From contig JAVTVJ010000040.1 in assembly GCA_034509425.1 (NCBI GenBank), forward strand, positions 3,155,501 to 3,219,500: a stretch of DNA of 64,000 nucleotides, in the 5' to 3' direction. The translations under genes and the position numbers were made by a program. Below, in pieces: positions 1 to 10,218 of this stretch (the first letter of the stretch is position 1; each line of letters opens with the position of its first letter). This stretch comes from Eopsaltria australis (lineage: Eukaryota > Chordata > Aves > Passeriformes > Petroicidae). A model generated the notes under the pieces. That model worked only from the letters and a program-made list of their open reading frames with translations. It ran no database searches and was not told the DNA's origin.

Positions 1-2480
1 GCCAGTTCTACCAGACATTTTAATGCTAAGTCAGATCAGTCAAGTAATAATTAACTTTAATTGGCACACCCACAACTGCAACATTTATCCAGTGCAGTTG
101 AATGATTTAAAAATCATGGGCATTCTTATCTTTAAATGAAGAGAGCAAAGAAAATAAACTTTAAGCAATATTTCTAATATTACCATTGCTGTTTTAGTAT
201 GACTAAGACCAGAGGTGTCTCGGCAGGAGATAATGTTGCATTTTAATGTGTAGTCCTTGCAGTCTTAGTAAGTATGAGCACTGCTTATCTCTAAAATTAC
301 TCTTACTACGTGTTATCAAACCAGCTGTCAAGGGCTGGTACAGCTCTTGAGAGAACTGGACTTTGAGGAGCCAATAAGTTCTTACCTGGCTCTCAAGCAT
401 ATGGTCAGCAACTTGTCTCCCCATGCTCAAGTGGAGCAGCCTGCACAGCATTTTCACTGATCTGCTCTTCCCCATGCTTCAAAAAGGACAATGTGCCTGT
501 TCACAAGGAATTCATATCTGAGCTGGACTTTAACTGCACTGCTCAATGGCACAAGCTCAAGAAGCAGTTTTAAACATTGTGTTTAAAGCCAAACCCAAGT
601 ACAAGATAGGCAGCCACTGAATGAATATCTTTGCAGACAAAGAATAATTTTATTACAGTTACGAGTGGTGTGACTTGTCTTCACAAAGATCTCCAGTGGC
701 AGCAATTTTCCTCTGGGTGCAAAAGGATGGGACATAAAATACAGTGATAAAATCAAGGAGAAAAACACACACTGGTTGAAGCAAGGAAAGGAAAAAAAAG
801 GTGCAAAACAACAAAAGAAATAAACTGGATGGAGAAAAGAAAAAAAGAAATGTAAAAATAAATCTTAGTGACTGAAATGGTCATGTTGCTGTATGTCGTA
901 TGGAACAGGGCAGAAAAATCAAAAACCCGCCAAAGAGTATTTAGAAGAGAGCAAGTGGTATATGTGCTGAGTGGACTGGGAAGGATGCACTGGCTAATAG
1001 CATAGATAATCTGCTTTAATGGGGACAGATGAGCTGTGTCTGTTTTTTTGGAACACTTTCTTTAGCAGTGCAGGTTCCAAAATTTTTCCCATTAATGTTG
1101 CAATGTGCTTTGCAGGAAATATCTGCATGCCATTAAGACGTGACTATCATACTGCATTTTTTTATTTTAGGCAGAATACACTTAGCAGTGCAAAATTATT
1201 TAAGCAAATAAAAGAAATTATTTTTTAGGAAGGTATATATATAAAAATATAATATAAAGCTTTCAAAATGCAGAAAATTGTTATTATTCTAATTTCTTTT
1301 CACTGTGAAAGAACCTCTTACATTTTATTTTCTTAGCCTTCTCCTCTCTCTTCTTCTTTCTCTCTGATTCTAATATCTTCTGGATATCTCGAAGGTTTCC
1401 ACAAAAGGAAGCAGAAACGTGAGAAGTGAGTGGGTAAGACTGAAGAAGACAGAGCTGTGGTGAGAAAAAAGAGCTTGGAGGAATCAGGGAAAGTGAATTG
1501 TGCTTCTGAAGATATAGATGAATGAGTAGCTGCTCTGTATTGATTCAAGTTAGAGGAGAAAGGATCTGATGTGTTATTATTCAAATGCACAGGCTCTTGG
1601 ACCATGTGTGATGAGCAGACATAAAGGGAGTGTCTGCTAGTGCCAGAGAAGAAATCTGATCCAAGCCCTTCTCTTTCATTGCCACTTTTAAAATTAGTTT
1701 ATCTTTTCCAGTGTTCATTAGAAATAACATGCACATAAACTGTGAAAAAAAAAAACCAGAAAAAATTTTCTTTCTGTCAAGGACAGAAATTAATCTTTTC
1801 ATTACAATCTTTGAGACACAAAATGAACAACAACACATTTTGGCAAGAGCTGACAGGGCAGATACAGCAAACAAGTACTTTCCACAGTGGAAAACCAAAA
1901 ACATTCAACTTTTGTGATCAGGGGTTTGCACAATGAACTGACAAGGAGAACTCAGTAGCACAAAAAGAGAAAAAAACATCCTGCATGCTACTGAAGCAAC
2001 AAATGGTATATTTTATCTACCTCTTTCAAAGCAGAAGAATGTTGTCAGAAATATTCTTACATGAAAATTTATGGTGTTTCTTTCAAATTCAGGGAACCAA
2101 TTTGTGTTTCCCAGCACAAGGAAATCAATTTTGTCTGCTCTTGAACATAGGCCAGTTTGTGCATTTCCTTTAGAAAGCAAATGTACAGGAAAACACTGAT
2201 CTAAATAATATCCTTTATGTCTGTTGGCATAACACAAAACGCTTTATGTACCAGACTTTACTTCTTTGTTTGAAGTTAACTTGCAATATAAAACTTTCAA
2301 AAGTTGGCTGTGCAGATCTTCCTTTAGACTTCTGGGGAGATGTCTTCAAATTGACATGTTTTAGCCTGTGCTTTGCTTAGATTTGTACATTCTTGGTATG
2401 TGTGTACACCCCTGTACTATACAGGGACATACAGTGCTTGATTATGAATGCTCATCAGGAGACCTGCTTAAGACACGTAT
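1..2480. other. Unique noncoding DNA, no gene seen
   Basis: A+T-rich sequence without a recognisable gene or repeat family. Open frames on both strands are at most about 107 codons, overlap one another and resemble nothing I know. A purine-rich, A-rich stretch lies at about 780-860 and an A run at about 1745-1756; both look like simple low-complexity sequence. No CpG cluster, tRNA-like fold or splice-flanked conserved peptide is apparent. Confidence 0.6.
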
Positions 2481-2734
2481 TCTAGAGGCAGCAGAGACCA
2501 GGGCTTGAGTATTTGCCCAGATGTCAGGTGCTGCTGAATTTTAATCCTGGGTCTGGCATGGATTTGCTGTGTAGCCTGTGGCAAATCACATAATCTCCCT
2601 GCATCAGAGTCCCCACCTGTGAAGTGGGGATAATAACACTTACAATTTCCTACCTCACAGGCTGTTTTGAGGATTAATGGATGTCTGAGAAGTGCTTTGT
2701 ATACTGGAAGTCCTGGCTTATAGGGAGGTATTTT
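2481..2734 (+). repeat. MIR SINE relic (tRNA-derived, CORE type)
   Basis: The stretch follows the MIR consensus in order: a tRNA-like head, then a segment like 'aatcctgggtctggc' (about 2540-2557), 'tgctgtgtagcctgtggcaaatcac' type sequence (2565-2590), the core with 'tctccctgcatcagagtcc', 'acctgtgaagtggggataat' (2615-2634), 'cctacctcacagg', and the tail 'ttttgaggattaatgg ... agtgctttgtatact'. MIRs are L2-mobilised SINEs that stopped jumping long before birds arose, so this is a fossil shared with other amniotes and has no coding capacity. Divergence is considerable, but block order and spacing are kept over nearly the full length. Subfamily (MIR, MIRb, MIR3) was not determined. Confidence 0.85.
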
Positions 2735-3680
2735 GACTGTGTCTGAGTGAAAATTTGGATTGTTGTTTTGGACTTTTCAGGAAGAATGAAAGAAAACATT
2801 ATAGAAAAGAGCGGCACCATCCTAACAATTCTTTTGGCACAAAAAACATTGCTGTGTCTAGGTCTTCTCATGCATTAAGCTGTTGTACACAAGTCCAACT
2901 GTTGGCATCTGCAAGTGGCCTCACTTGATTAAGCACTTGGAGGATGAATTCTTTACTTGCAAATTCTCATACCAGACACATAGGTCTGAATAAGAACTTA
3001 AGAAACTGGTGAATCACCCAGTTTAGTTTTCTGCATACTAAATTCTTTCTTTTGTGCTGCAGTTACCCCTCTAACTGGTGTAACCTAGGCCTGTGGCAAT
3101 CACTGAGAAAGGACACAACCTTTGAGAAGGAACAGTCCTGACACACTGGCAGGGTTGGGGCAAGAAAAGGGAGGAAGACTTCCAGAAGATTCCCGAGTGA
3201 GAGAGGAATGAAAAAGGGAAATAGAGCCCATTCTTTATCAGCATTCCATTGCCATGGTGTGAGAAGGCAGGACTGTGCACCGGGATACCCCAAGGACTTT
3301 GAGCTGCCTTTGGCCCAGGTAGGGATGAAAAGCATTCAGCTGCCGTGGCTTACCCAGGCAGCGGTGCCAGCGCTGTGGAGGGTGCTCCCCCCTGCCTGAG
3401 CATGCCTGCTCTCACCCCCAGAGTAACGCTGCCTCCTCTGTGAGCCACTGAGGAGAAAAACAACTGTGGAAAAATGGGGGGGTATTTTCAAACGGAACTG
3501 AGCTTGCTAATGTGGGGGCAGTTTGCTGGTACCTGGAAAGATGCGGTTGAAGGCGGGGGTGGCAAACGTGAACCCCTACCACTGGTGTTTCTGCTTAAGT
3601 TCCTGTATTGTAAAATTAGGGCTTCAGCCTGAGTAGGAGTGGTAGAATCTAGTCCCTTTCATGGAAAAAGAGAGACCATG
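2735..3680. other. Unique noncoding DNA with a G+C-richer patch
   Basis: No gene was recognised. The section 3250-3430 is richer in G+C and CpG than its surroundings and has overlapping open frames of 63-90 codons on both strands, none resembling a known protein. It contains a REST/NRSF-like pair of half sites at 3370-3386, described separately. A run of seven G lies near 3476. Confidence 0.5.
3370..3386 (-). promoter_or_regulatory. Candidate REST/NRSF (RE1)-like site
   Basis: On the plus strand GCGCTGT (3370-3376) is followed after four bases by GGTGCT (3381-3386). Read on the minus strand this gives AGCACC and ACAGCGC, the two half sites of the RE1 silencer element, with canonical spacing. 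The GG normally preceding ACAGCGC is replaced by CC and the outer TTC is missing, so the match is partial. RE1 recruits the neuronal-gene repressor REST. A 13-base match can occur by chance in 64 kb, and no neighbouring gene supports it. Confidence 0.25.
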
Positions 3681-3827
3681 ATTCTCCGTTACCTGCAACC
3701 TTGCATAGTCACTATCAACCCTGCAGAGTAGGAGTAAAATACTATCGGTCTGATTGGTACCTCCACTTCTAACTCACTTTGCACGGTCTAAAATGACTAT
3801 GAAGCAAGACGTAAGAGGTTGGAATTA
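3681..3827. mobile_element. Palindromic MITE-like element
   Basis: The two halves are imperfect reverse complements. The left arm (3702-3731) contains CATAGTCA then ACC and TGCA; the reverse complement of the right arm (3771-3802) reads CATAGTCA, then ACC and TGCA at nearly the same spacing, with about 20 of 27 core positions identical. Similarity continues outward: both halves begin ATTC and share a TTAC about 13 bases further in, which gives roughly 147 bp in total. There is no coding capacity. This is the structure of an old nonautonomous DNA transposon, and I recall similar sequence as a dispersed element in sauropsid genomes, but I cannot name the family. A conserved hairpin with a function is the alternative. 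Confidence 0.6.
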
Positions 3828-5988
3828 TTGATGGTAAAATCATTAAATGCCTGTGTAATTTTTTTCTCATTGTAGCTATGGACTGAAAAATCAAACAAAA
3901 TCCCCATAGCACATCAAATCTGCTCTCATGAAGGCTCACATTACTGCACACTCCCTAAAACTCCCTGTAACTGATTGCTGTCGAGCAAAGACAGAAATAT
4001 GTGGCCTATTACTTCGAAGAGTACTTTTCACTAAGAGAAAGGGGGTTTGGCAATATAGAGGCTAACAAGATTTTAAACAACTGTTGACTAGAAATGGCCA
4101 GGGGAAAATATGTTAGCTGGCAGTGACCAAACCTTGGAAGACTTTTGAGTTCACAGTAATGAATCAAAACCTCTTTGAAAATGTCAAAGTATTTCTAGAT
4201 ACATTCATTTAAAAACCCTGAAATCTTCTTTGCTCATGTGACACTTAAAATAGCCAAATCACTATGTGTTACATCATGCATTTATTATGCATATTTTATT
4301 TTCCTAAACCAGACAAGACTGGTAAGATATCCCTACACAAAGAAGCTGGCTGGCACAGCACTTGTGGGTTAGGCTGTTTTGTGATGTTTCCAGATCAGAT
4401 GTCTCCATGGTCATTCAGTTCTGAATTGAAAATATTTATTCTGGCATGATTACTTTTCTTATAATGTAGATTAATTTTTCAATAATAAACCTATTTTTCT
4501 TTCCACATCCCCTGGTCCAAACCTGGGAGATATTTTCCAATAAAAAATAAATTCAAAAATAAATTTGTCAAAGTCTTCATGTTTCTTCCAGGCTTAAAGA
4601 ATAAATGTCTATTTTAGACTAAGAAAGTTCTTGAGGGTGGAATATGTTTATCAAAGTTTGTGATCAGTGAATATTTCCTTTTCAATAAACTGCATCAACA
4701 ACACCTCTGGGCACAGATGGGCTCTGGAGAAACTGAAAGGTAGCTAAAAATAGGGGAAATAAAATCCTACTCGTTCCACCATTACATGTCACATTTCATG
4801 GTGTTTCGTGATACATCATATGTATTTTATCTAGCCCTTTTAGCACATCTGTCGAAATAATGAGAAATCGTTGCCGAGTATCTCTTAGGGTTTTCAAGTG
4901 AAAAAATAATGCTGCTGCTATATAGGTCTCAGGGGAGTGTTCCACACAACTAACCCAGGGGACACTGACCTATCAGGAAGATTGTGAAGAAATAGGAAAA
5001 CTTAATGAGCTCAAGATTGTGGAAGCCATGAGAGAGAAGCTCATGCTCAGAGAAGTCTTTCCCTCACTGTGTCTTTCTTATGGAGAAAACATGAGTCAGC
5101 AGACAGATGGAAAAACTTGAGCCAACTCTCAGTCCTCAGAGAGCAAGAACCTCTGGAAATCAAGGACACAATGACTGAGAAGGTCTTTCCTCACTATTTC
5201 CCCCCCACCACACCCCTGCAGACATTCACTCCCACTTTTACAGGACAGTTTTTCAACTGAAGTTGAGCTTTTCCTTAGGGGAAGAAAAGTCTTAAACAAA
5301 AAGAAAAACCCTATCAGAAGCAGATCAGCATCAAACAAATCTAAATCTCCAAATGATTTGCCACTGCAAACATCTGGTGCTTGGAAACATTTGGATGACC
5401 TGCTGAGAGAACAAGCAGAGAGATGTGTTCTTATTTGAAAACCAGCCCTGAAATCAGAAGGCAGCTCCCAAAGCACAAAACTTTCCTTTTTTCCTCCTTT
5501 GCCTTCTGCCTGCTTGTTTGTCTCTTTCTTTCTCAGGAAAGGCAGATAGTGGTGACTTGGATCCGGATATAAATGCCCTGTTAAAACTAATGGACAGTAA
5601 CATATCTCCAGAGTTCTGTCTTTGCCTCAGCTATAACACCCAACCAGACAATGTTTCATTCCTGCTGTCCTGTCTTGCTTGACATTCTCCTTGCTTCAAG
5701 CACAGTAAATCAGGTTCAAAGACAGGAAAGAAAAGTGAGGCTCAGTACAGAAGGTGAAGGCACTGAAAGGGGAGTGCTGCAACCTTTCTGCTCCAGAGCT
5801 CTGATCCGTGGCATGGAAACACAGAGGACAAGCCCTTATTTTGTCCATGTAGATCACTGGATAGAAATCCAGTCATTCCATTCCCACATGCCCCACTCAG
5901 CCCGTTTCCTCCAGCTCCTTTCCCTTCTGGTGCCCCTCACTGCAGCCATTTCAGCAACCTGGCTTAGAGGGGTGGCTTTGTAAGCAGT

Positions 5989-6006
5989 TGAGTCAGCATG
6001 ACTGAG
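5989..6006. promoter_or_regulatory. Candidate AP-1 / MARE site pair
   Basis: TGAGTCAGCA (5989-5998) is a perfect AP-1 core with the GCA extension preferred by NF-E2/Nrf-small Maf dimers (minus strand TGCTGACTCA). It is followed directly by TGACTGAG (5999-6006), a one-mismatch AP-1-like site. The flanking stretch 5880-6290 is G+C-richer than average. This is motif evidence only; a single 10-base match is expected a few times per genome segment of this size class, and there is no known gene nearby. Confidence 0.25.
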
Positions 6007-6922
6007 GGGGTGGCAAGCTGCTGCTGGGAGGGCGGAAATAAAGTGTGAGGGAGAGCAGGACGCTCACAAGCGTGTTTTGCAGCCAAAAAATATAGATGGA
6101 GGACCACACCCCAGGGTACTTCAGCATCCCTGGGCACCTCAGCAGGATGATGTAAAGATCCTGTGTGCTGAGCAGAAAGCCACCGAGAACTGGTCAACAG
6201 GCAGGAGTAGTGATGATGAGATTCTGGAGGAACCTGCACTGCAGAGCAGCAGGTTTTTTAAGGAAGCATCCTGTTCACCTGCAGCCTAACTGAGATCCTG
6301 TGAAATAGCCAGAGAAGGCAGAGTCTTCAAAACACAGGCTTGAGGAGAAAATTATTGCCACTCTGGCACCCACCCTTTATGTATCTAAGTGTGTAAGGCA
6401 AGAGGGCAAGGCAGAGCCTAGCAAGAGGGAGATGGAGCTCCTGTGCTGTCCTCAGCCTTGAGGACAGATGGAGGCTGCAGGTGAGTGTGTCCATCTGGCT
6501 GTCAGGCCATCACTGGAGCAGAGGCAGGGATGTGTCCTCAGTCCTGGTGAAGGTGCATAGCCACATAAGGCAGCTTGTGCAGGTCATTTGTTGGAAAGAA
6601 AATGTTTGGGGAGCAGCCTGCAACCTCATACGGTTCCAGCTGTGGTGTCTCATGTTCCAGTCCTTTCACAAGCTGCATTTGAGCCATTCTCTGATACGAG
6701 CTCTTTGACTAGGTGGATTTTGCTGTCTATATTGCAAACCCAACATTAGGCTAGAGTGTAGTTCCTTAAATTCCTTTTGACATGTTTCCTTTCCATTCAC
6801 ACCAGAAATGAAAAGTTGCAGAAGAGTTTGGCAGGGTCATAACCAAGTTTTACAGAAAGATTCAGGACAGCTATTTTCCTCATATACACAGTGTCTGGCT
6901 CATTGTTTTGTTGTGGTTATTG

Positions 6923-6970
6923 GTGATATCACTCCAGTGACTTCAATGGAAGAACTCCTGGGATGAATCT
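6923..6970. repeat. Possible fragment of a sauropsid dispersed repeat
   Basis: The core CACTCCAGTGACTTCAATGG followed by an 'actcctggga' type sequence resembles a dispersed, partly palindromic repeat common in reptile and bird DNA, whose hallmark is a near-palindrome of the CCATTGACTTCAATGG form. Only about 45 bp can be followed, and I cannot name the family, so the call is weak. Confidence 0.3.
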
Positions 6971-8103
6971 AGCTCACTGAATTAAACCTAATGAGGCACA
7001 GAGGAAACTACCAGCTTAAGGGGGAGTCATTAGTCTCGTTATGAAAGAGTTAACACCCTTTGAAGGATTTCAGGAACACACCCTTTCATTGCCTGTTTTC
7101 TACTCTGTAAAGCCTACTTGCATTGTTATTCCCTTTCTCTCCCAGTTTTGTGTTGTCCACTGCAGCCCAGCTACAACCAGGAAGTGCAATGGTTTGTGTT
7201 GTGGTGGCAGTATCCCAAATCTTCTCACTTCTCTCTTAAAAGCTGCCACTTCTGGTGGCAATTGATTTTCTTAAGCTGCTGCCTGACATGAGAAATGAAC
7301 GTTAGTGAGAAAACAAGGAGGACTTATTTTTCTTTACTCTCGGGACTGCCTGAATAGCTGCAGGAAGGTACAAAAGTAATGGGATGCATTTGGCTTCTCC
7401 CCCTCTAACAAGGATCTGACCAAGAGTGCATAAAAGCTGTCAAGGGAAACTCCCTTCGCTTTGTATCCCTTAACAGCTACCATCACATCTCCAACTGTAG
7501 TTTGCACATGGTCAGAGGGGAAAGAGGGAGGAAGATGTATTTAAAGAGACTCACACGACACTGGGAGCACATTATAGAGCATTTTGTGAGCTATCAGAGC
7601 TGTACCTATCCTCAGGCTGCAGGGCATGCAGTTGCAGAGCAAGGCCAGGACGACTTTGCACAGGCATATCTAGTTGCTTTGCAGGTGGAATTGCACTGTG
7701 GGTCTACAGTGAGCTATCCCTCAATATAAACACAGACAGCTGCTGCAAAGCATAGCCAAGCAATAACTGTGAGAAGACGACACAGCTGAAAGACTCAGAG
7801 AAGGACCTATGTTTACATGGAGCCTCATACTCAAGAAATGTGTCTTCCTTCTTCCTTCCAACATGCACGACAAAGCGTTTGTTCATTCTTATTATCCCAG
7901 GAAGGCTTTGAAGCAGAGAACTGCCTGAGGACTTTGTTCCAGGGAGGAGTGTTTAGATGCAATCTGAAAGAGCTGTGTAGAGCAGCCCAAGCTCTATCAT
8001 CGAGGTGGAACTAGTCCAGGGCCCCTTTGGAGCTGGCTACACCCTATTACGCTGCAGCGACTGCCAGGTACCTATCTACCCCTCTGCAGTGTGGCTCCTG
8101 ATA

Positions 8104-8230
8104 CTATTATTAGTAATAGCATCCCAGCAGCTTCAGTGTGAAAAGCTCCAGTTAGAGGTGGGGGCCTTGATGATGTGAGTCACTAGACAAACACTTATTA
8201 AAAAGCCAGGCCCTGCTTTCAGTCTGGTTT
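8104..8230 (-). repeat. L2-like LINE 3'-end relic
   Basis: Read on the minus strand, the segment follows the 3' end of an old amniote L2-like LINE: a 'gcagggcctg' block, 'taagtgtttgt', a diverged 'agcacaatgg' block, then 'ggcccc' and an A/T-rich trinucleotide-like tail (plus strand ATACTATTATTAGTAATAGC at 8101-8120). It has the same block order as the clearer copies at 16425-16515 and 51405-51482. It is a dead fragment without coding capacity and is quite diverged. Confidence 0.5.
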
Positions 8231-8789
8231 AGTCTATGCTAATTCTAGACCGGTCAGAGACACCACCTATTCCCTGTGATAGCCCCACTAGCTGGTTTAG
8301 CTGGCTTTGCTCTTCTTCTGGCCCAGATATTTAAGTACACTTAGATACCTAACTGCCCTTGACATCAGATAGGTTCCTAAATAATTCAAAATATCTGCTT
8401 ATTTGTTCCTGTTAGCTTGCAAAAGTATGTTACTCAGAATCTGAAATCGAAAAAAGCCACCCAAAAAACTTCCATCTGGTAAAACCCAGAAGTCTGTTCC
8501 AGTGACAGAAATCAACTGACTGCAGGAGTTTGTTACCTTTTCTTCTTCATCACTGCAGGATTTTTTAAAACTCCGTAAGCAGAGTAATGAAGCACTTTCC
8601 TTCAGAGATCTTACATTTGAAAAGAAGATTCCATTAATTGGAAAAAAATCTCTATGAGAAAGGTGTGTATGTGTGTCCTGTGCTACATGAGACCTAAGCA
8701 CAACTGAGTGTCTAGTAAAAGCAGAAAAGTTTGTTTCTGGAGTTTTACATGCTATAGATAGACATGTAGATAGACAAGGAATTGTAAAA
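8231..8789. other. Unique noncoding DNA
   Basis: Nothing recognisable. The last 40 bases before the CR1 contain short GATA-type repeats (ATAGATAGACATGTAGATAG near 8754-8773). A 100-codon open frame on the minus strand (8399-8701) has no similarity I recognise. Confidence 0.55.
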
Positions 8790-9236
8790 GCACAAACAGC
8801 ACACTTTTGCTGCTGCTAAAGACATCTCTCTGCAAAAGCATGGACAAAAGGCTGAGAGTGCTGTGACTGCTCAGTCTCAAAAAGAAAAGGTTCAGTTGGA
8901 TCTTATCAATGCATATAAATGCCTGAAGGGGAAATGCATAGAAGAAGGAACCAGGCTCTTTTCCATGGTGCTCAGAGACAGGACCAGAGGTGACAGGCAC
9001 AAACTGAAACACAGAAAGCCCTGGCTGAACAATAGAAAACACTTTGTTGCTGAGAGAATGACTGAGCACTGGGACAGGTTGCCTAGAGATGTGGAGTCAC
9101 TGTCCTTGGAGATATTCAAAAGCTATCTGGACACGGTTGTGGACAACCTGCTCTTAGTATTCATGTTTGAGTAAGGAGTTGGACCAAATGACCTCCAGAG
9201 ATCCCTTCCAACTTCAACCACTCTGGGATTCTGCGA
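8790..9236 (+). mobile_element. CR1 LINE, 5'-truncated 3' fragment
   Basis: This is the 3' end of a CR1 non-LTR retrotransposon in sense orientation. It shows the end of ORF2 and the 3' UTR: 'acaaactgaaacacag', 'gactgagcactgggacagg', 'ccttggagatattcaaaag', 'cccttccaacttcaacca', and the terminal 'attctgcgaa', a mutated form of the ATTCTGTGA-type end. The 5' truncation near 8790 is typical of CR1, which inserts without clean target duplications. An open frame of 103 codons (8863-9174) still encodes the decayed C-terminus of ORF2, including the MTEHWDRLPRD region and a downstream LEIFKS stretch, but it lacks all reverse-transcriptase catalytic motifs. It shares an unusual block with the copy at 59970-60873 (see findings). 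Confidence 0.92.
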
Positions 9237-9794
9237 AAAAACTACAGCATAGCCACTATTTGATTTTAAAGCATTTGGAATATCTCAAAGACCTATTGGA
9301 TAAGACAGTGGGAAAACAGAGTCTGTTTCACATGCTTACAGGAATGTTGTAATGTGCATTTCTTAATGTGACATATGGAAGTCTCTATCACGACAACCTT
9401 TGAATCCAGTGGCTACTTAGGCCAGTAGTACTTGTCCAGAAGGATACTATCTATGCTGACCGGCTCTCCTTAGTAGACAAAGTACATGAAGAACCAAGAA
9501 CCCTGGAATCACTTCATTTCTGCTTCCCAGTGGAAACAATTCCTCTCGGCACACACATTACATCAGTTTTGCAGCACAGCTCTTTTGCAGCTAGTGGTTG
9601 AATGGGTGTCACTCTCAGGGCAGGAGCCAAACAAGCTAGGGTTCTGCATCTGTGTTTATAATTTTTGGAAGAGCCATATGTGGAATGCATGTGAAAATGA
9701 TGTAATCTAGCATGGTAAATCTACTTCTCTGGAAAAAAAAAGAATAATAAGAAAAAAATAGTTTCTGGATGTTGACATATGTCCTACCAATGAC

Positions 9795-9820
9795 ATTAAA
9801 AGAGACTAGGCTCTTTTAAT
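9795..9820. repeat. Short perfect inverted repeat (hairpin)
   Basis: ATTAAAAGAG (9795-9804) and CTCTTTTAAT (9811-9820) are exact reverse complements around a six-base loop ACTAGG. The hairpin is A+T-rich and has no following T tract that would mark a polymerase III terminator, nor any adjacent gene. It is probably a chance structure in A+T-rich DNA. Confidence 0.5.
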
Positions 9821-10167
9821 CAAAACTAATTGCCTTTCTCTTTATTTCATTACTGGTGTGTCCATTATGTAATTATTGGAGGTCTGCACATACACGAATT
9901 CCAAATCCCATTACAATTTAAAAAGACAGCTTTAAAGTCACTTTTGCCAAGGCAGACAGGATCACATGTCAGGTAGAGGACTGTCAGCCTCTTCATTAAG
10001 TAGTCATAACTGTTTCTTGCTAAAGTGGGGTATACCTATATCTTCTTCAAGATTATTACGTGCCTACCACTCACTGCTCACTGTGATGCAAACATGCTTC
10101 GCATATATGCACGTACTTGAACATAATGAAAGTTACTCCCAGATTTTTATGAGCATCTTGAGAACCT

Positions 10168-10218
10168 GACTGTGATGGACAATGCAGTCTAACAATGGCA
10201 CTTGCTTTCATCACAGTC
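10168..10218. repeat. Short inverted repeat
   Basis: GACTGTGATG (10168-10177) and CATCACAGTC (10209-10218) are exact reverse complements separated by 31 bases. There is no surrounding repeat, no flanking duplication and no gene to give it a role. Confidence 0.5.

Larger units (their letters stand above)
3828..8103. other. Unique noncoding DNA, no gene seen
   Basis: No gene, exon or clear repeat was recognised apart from the small items listed separately (AP-1/MARE-like pair at 5989-6006, short repeat fragment at 6923-6970). Sequence is A+T-rich to about 5 kb and more mixed from 5.0 to 8.1 kb. The longest open frames are 115 codons (5129-5476, minus) and 110 codons (5651-5983, plus); both are unrelated to any family I know and are of chance length. 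The stretch 5880-6290 is moderately G+C-rich. Confidence 0.55.

Noticed and set aside
2500..2560. tRNA gene suggested by the tRNA-like head near 2.5 kb
   Set aside because: This is the tRNA-derived head of the MIR SINE; it lacks an intact cloverleaf and B box.
7365..7380. Mariner-terminus-like 'ggtacaaaagtaatgg'
   Set aside because: Only about 15 bases match and there is no partner terminus or TA target duplication in view.
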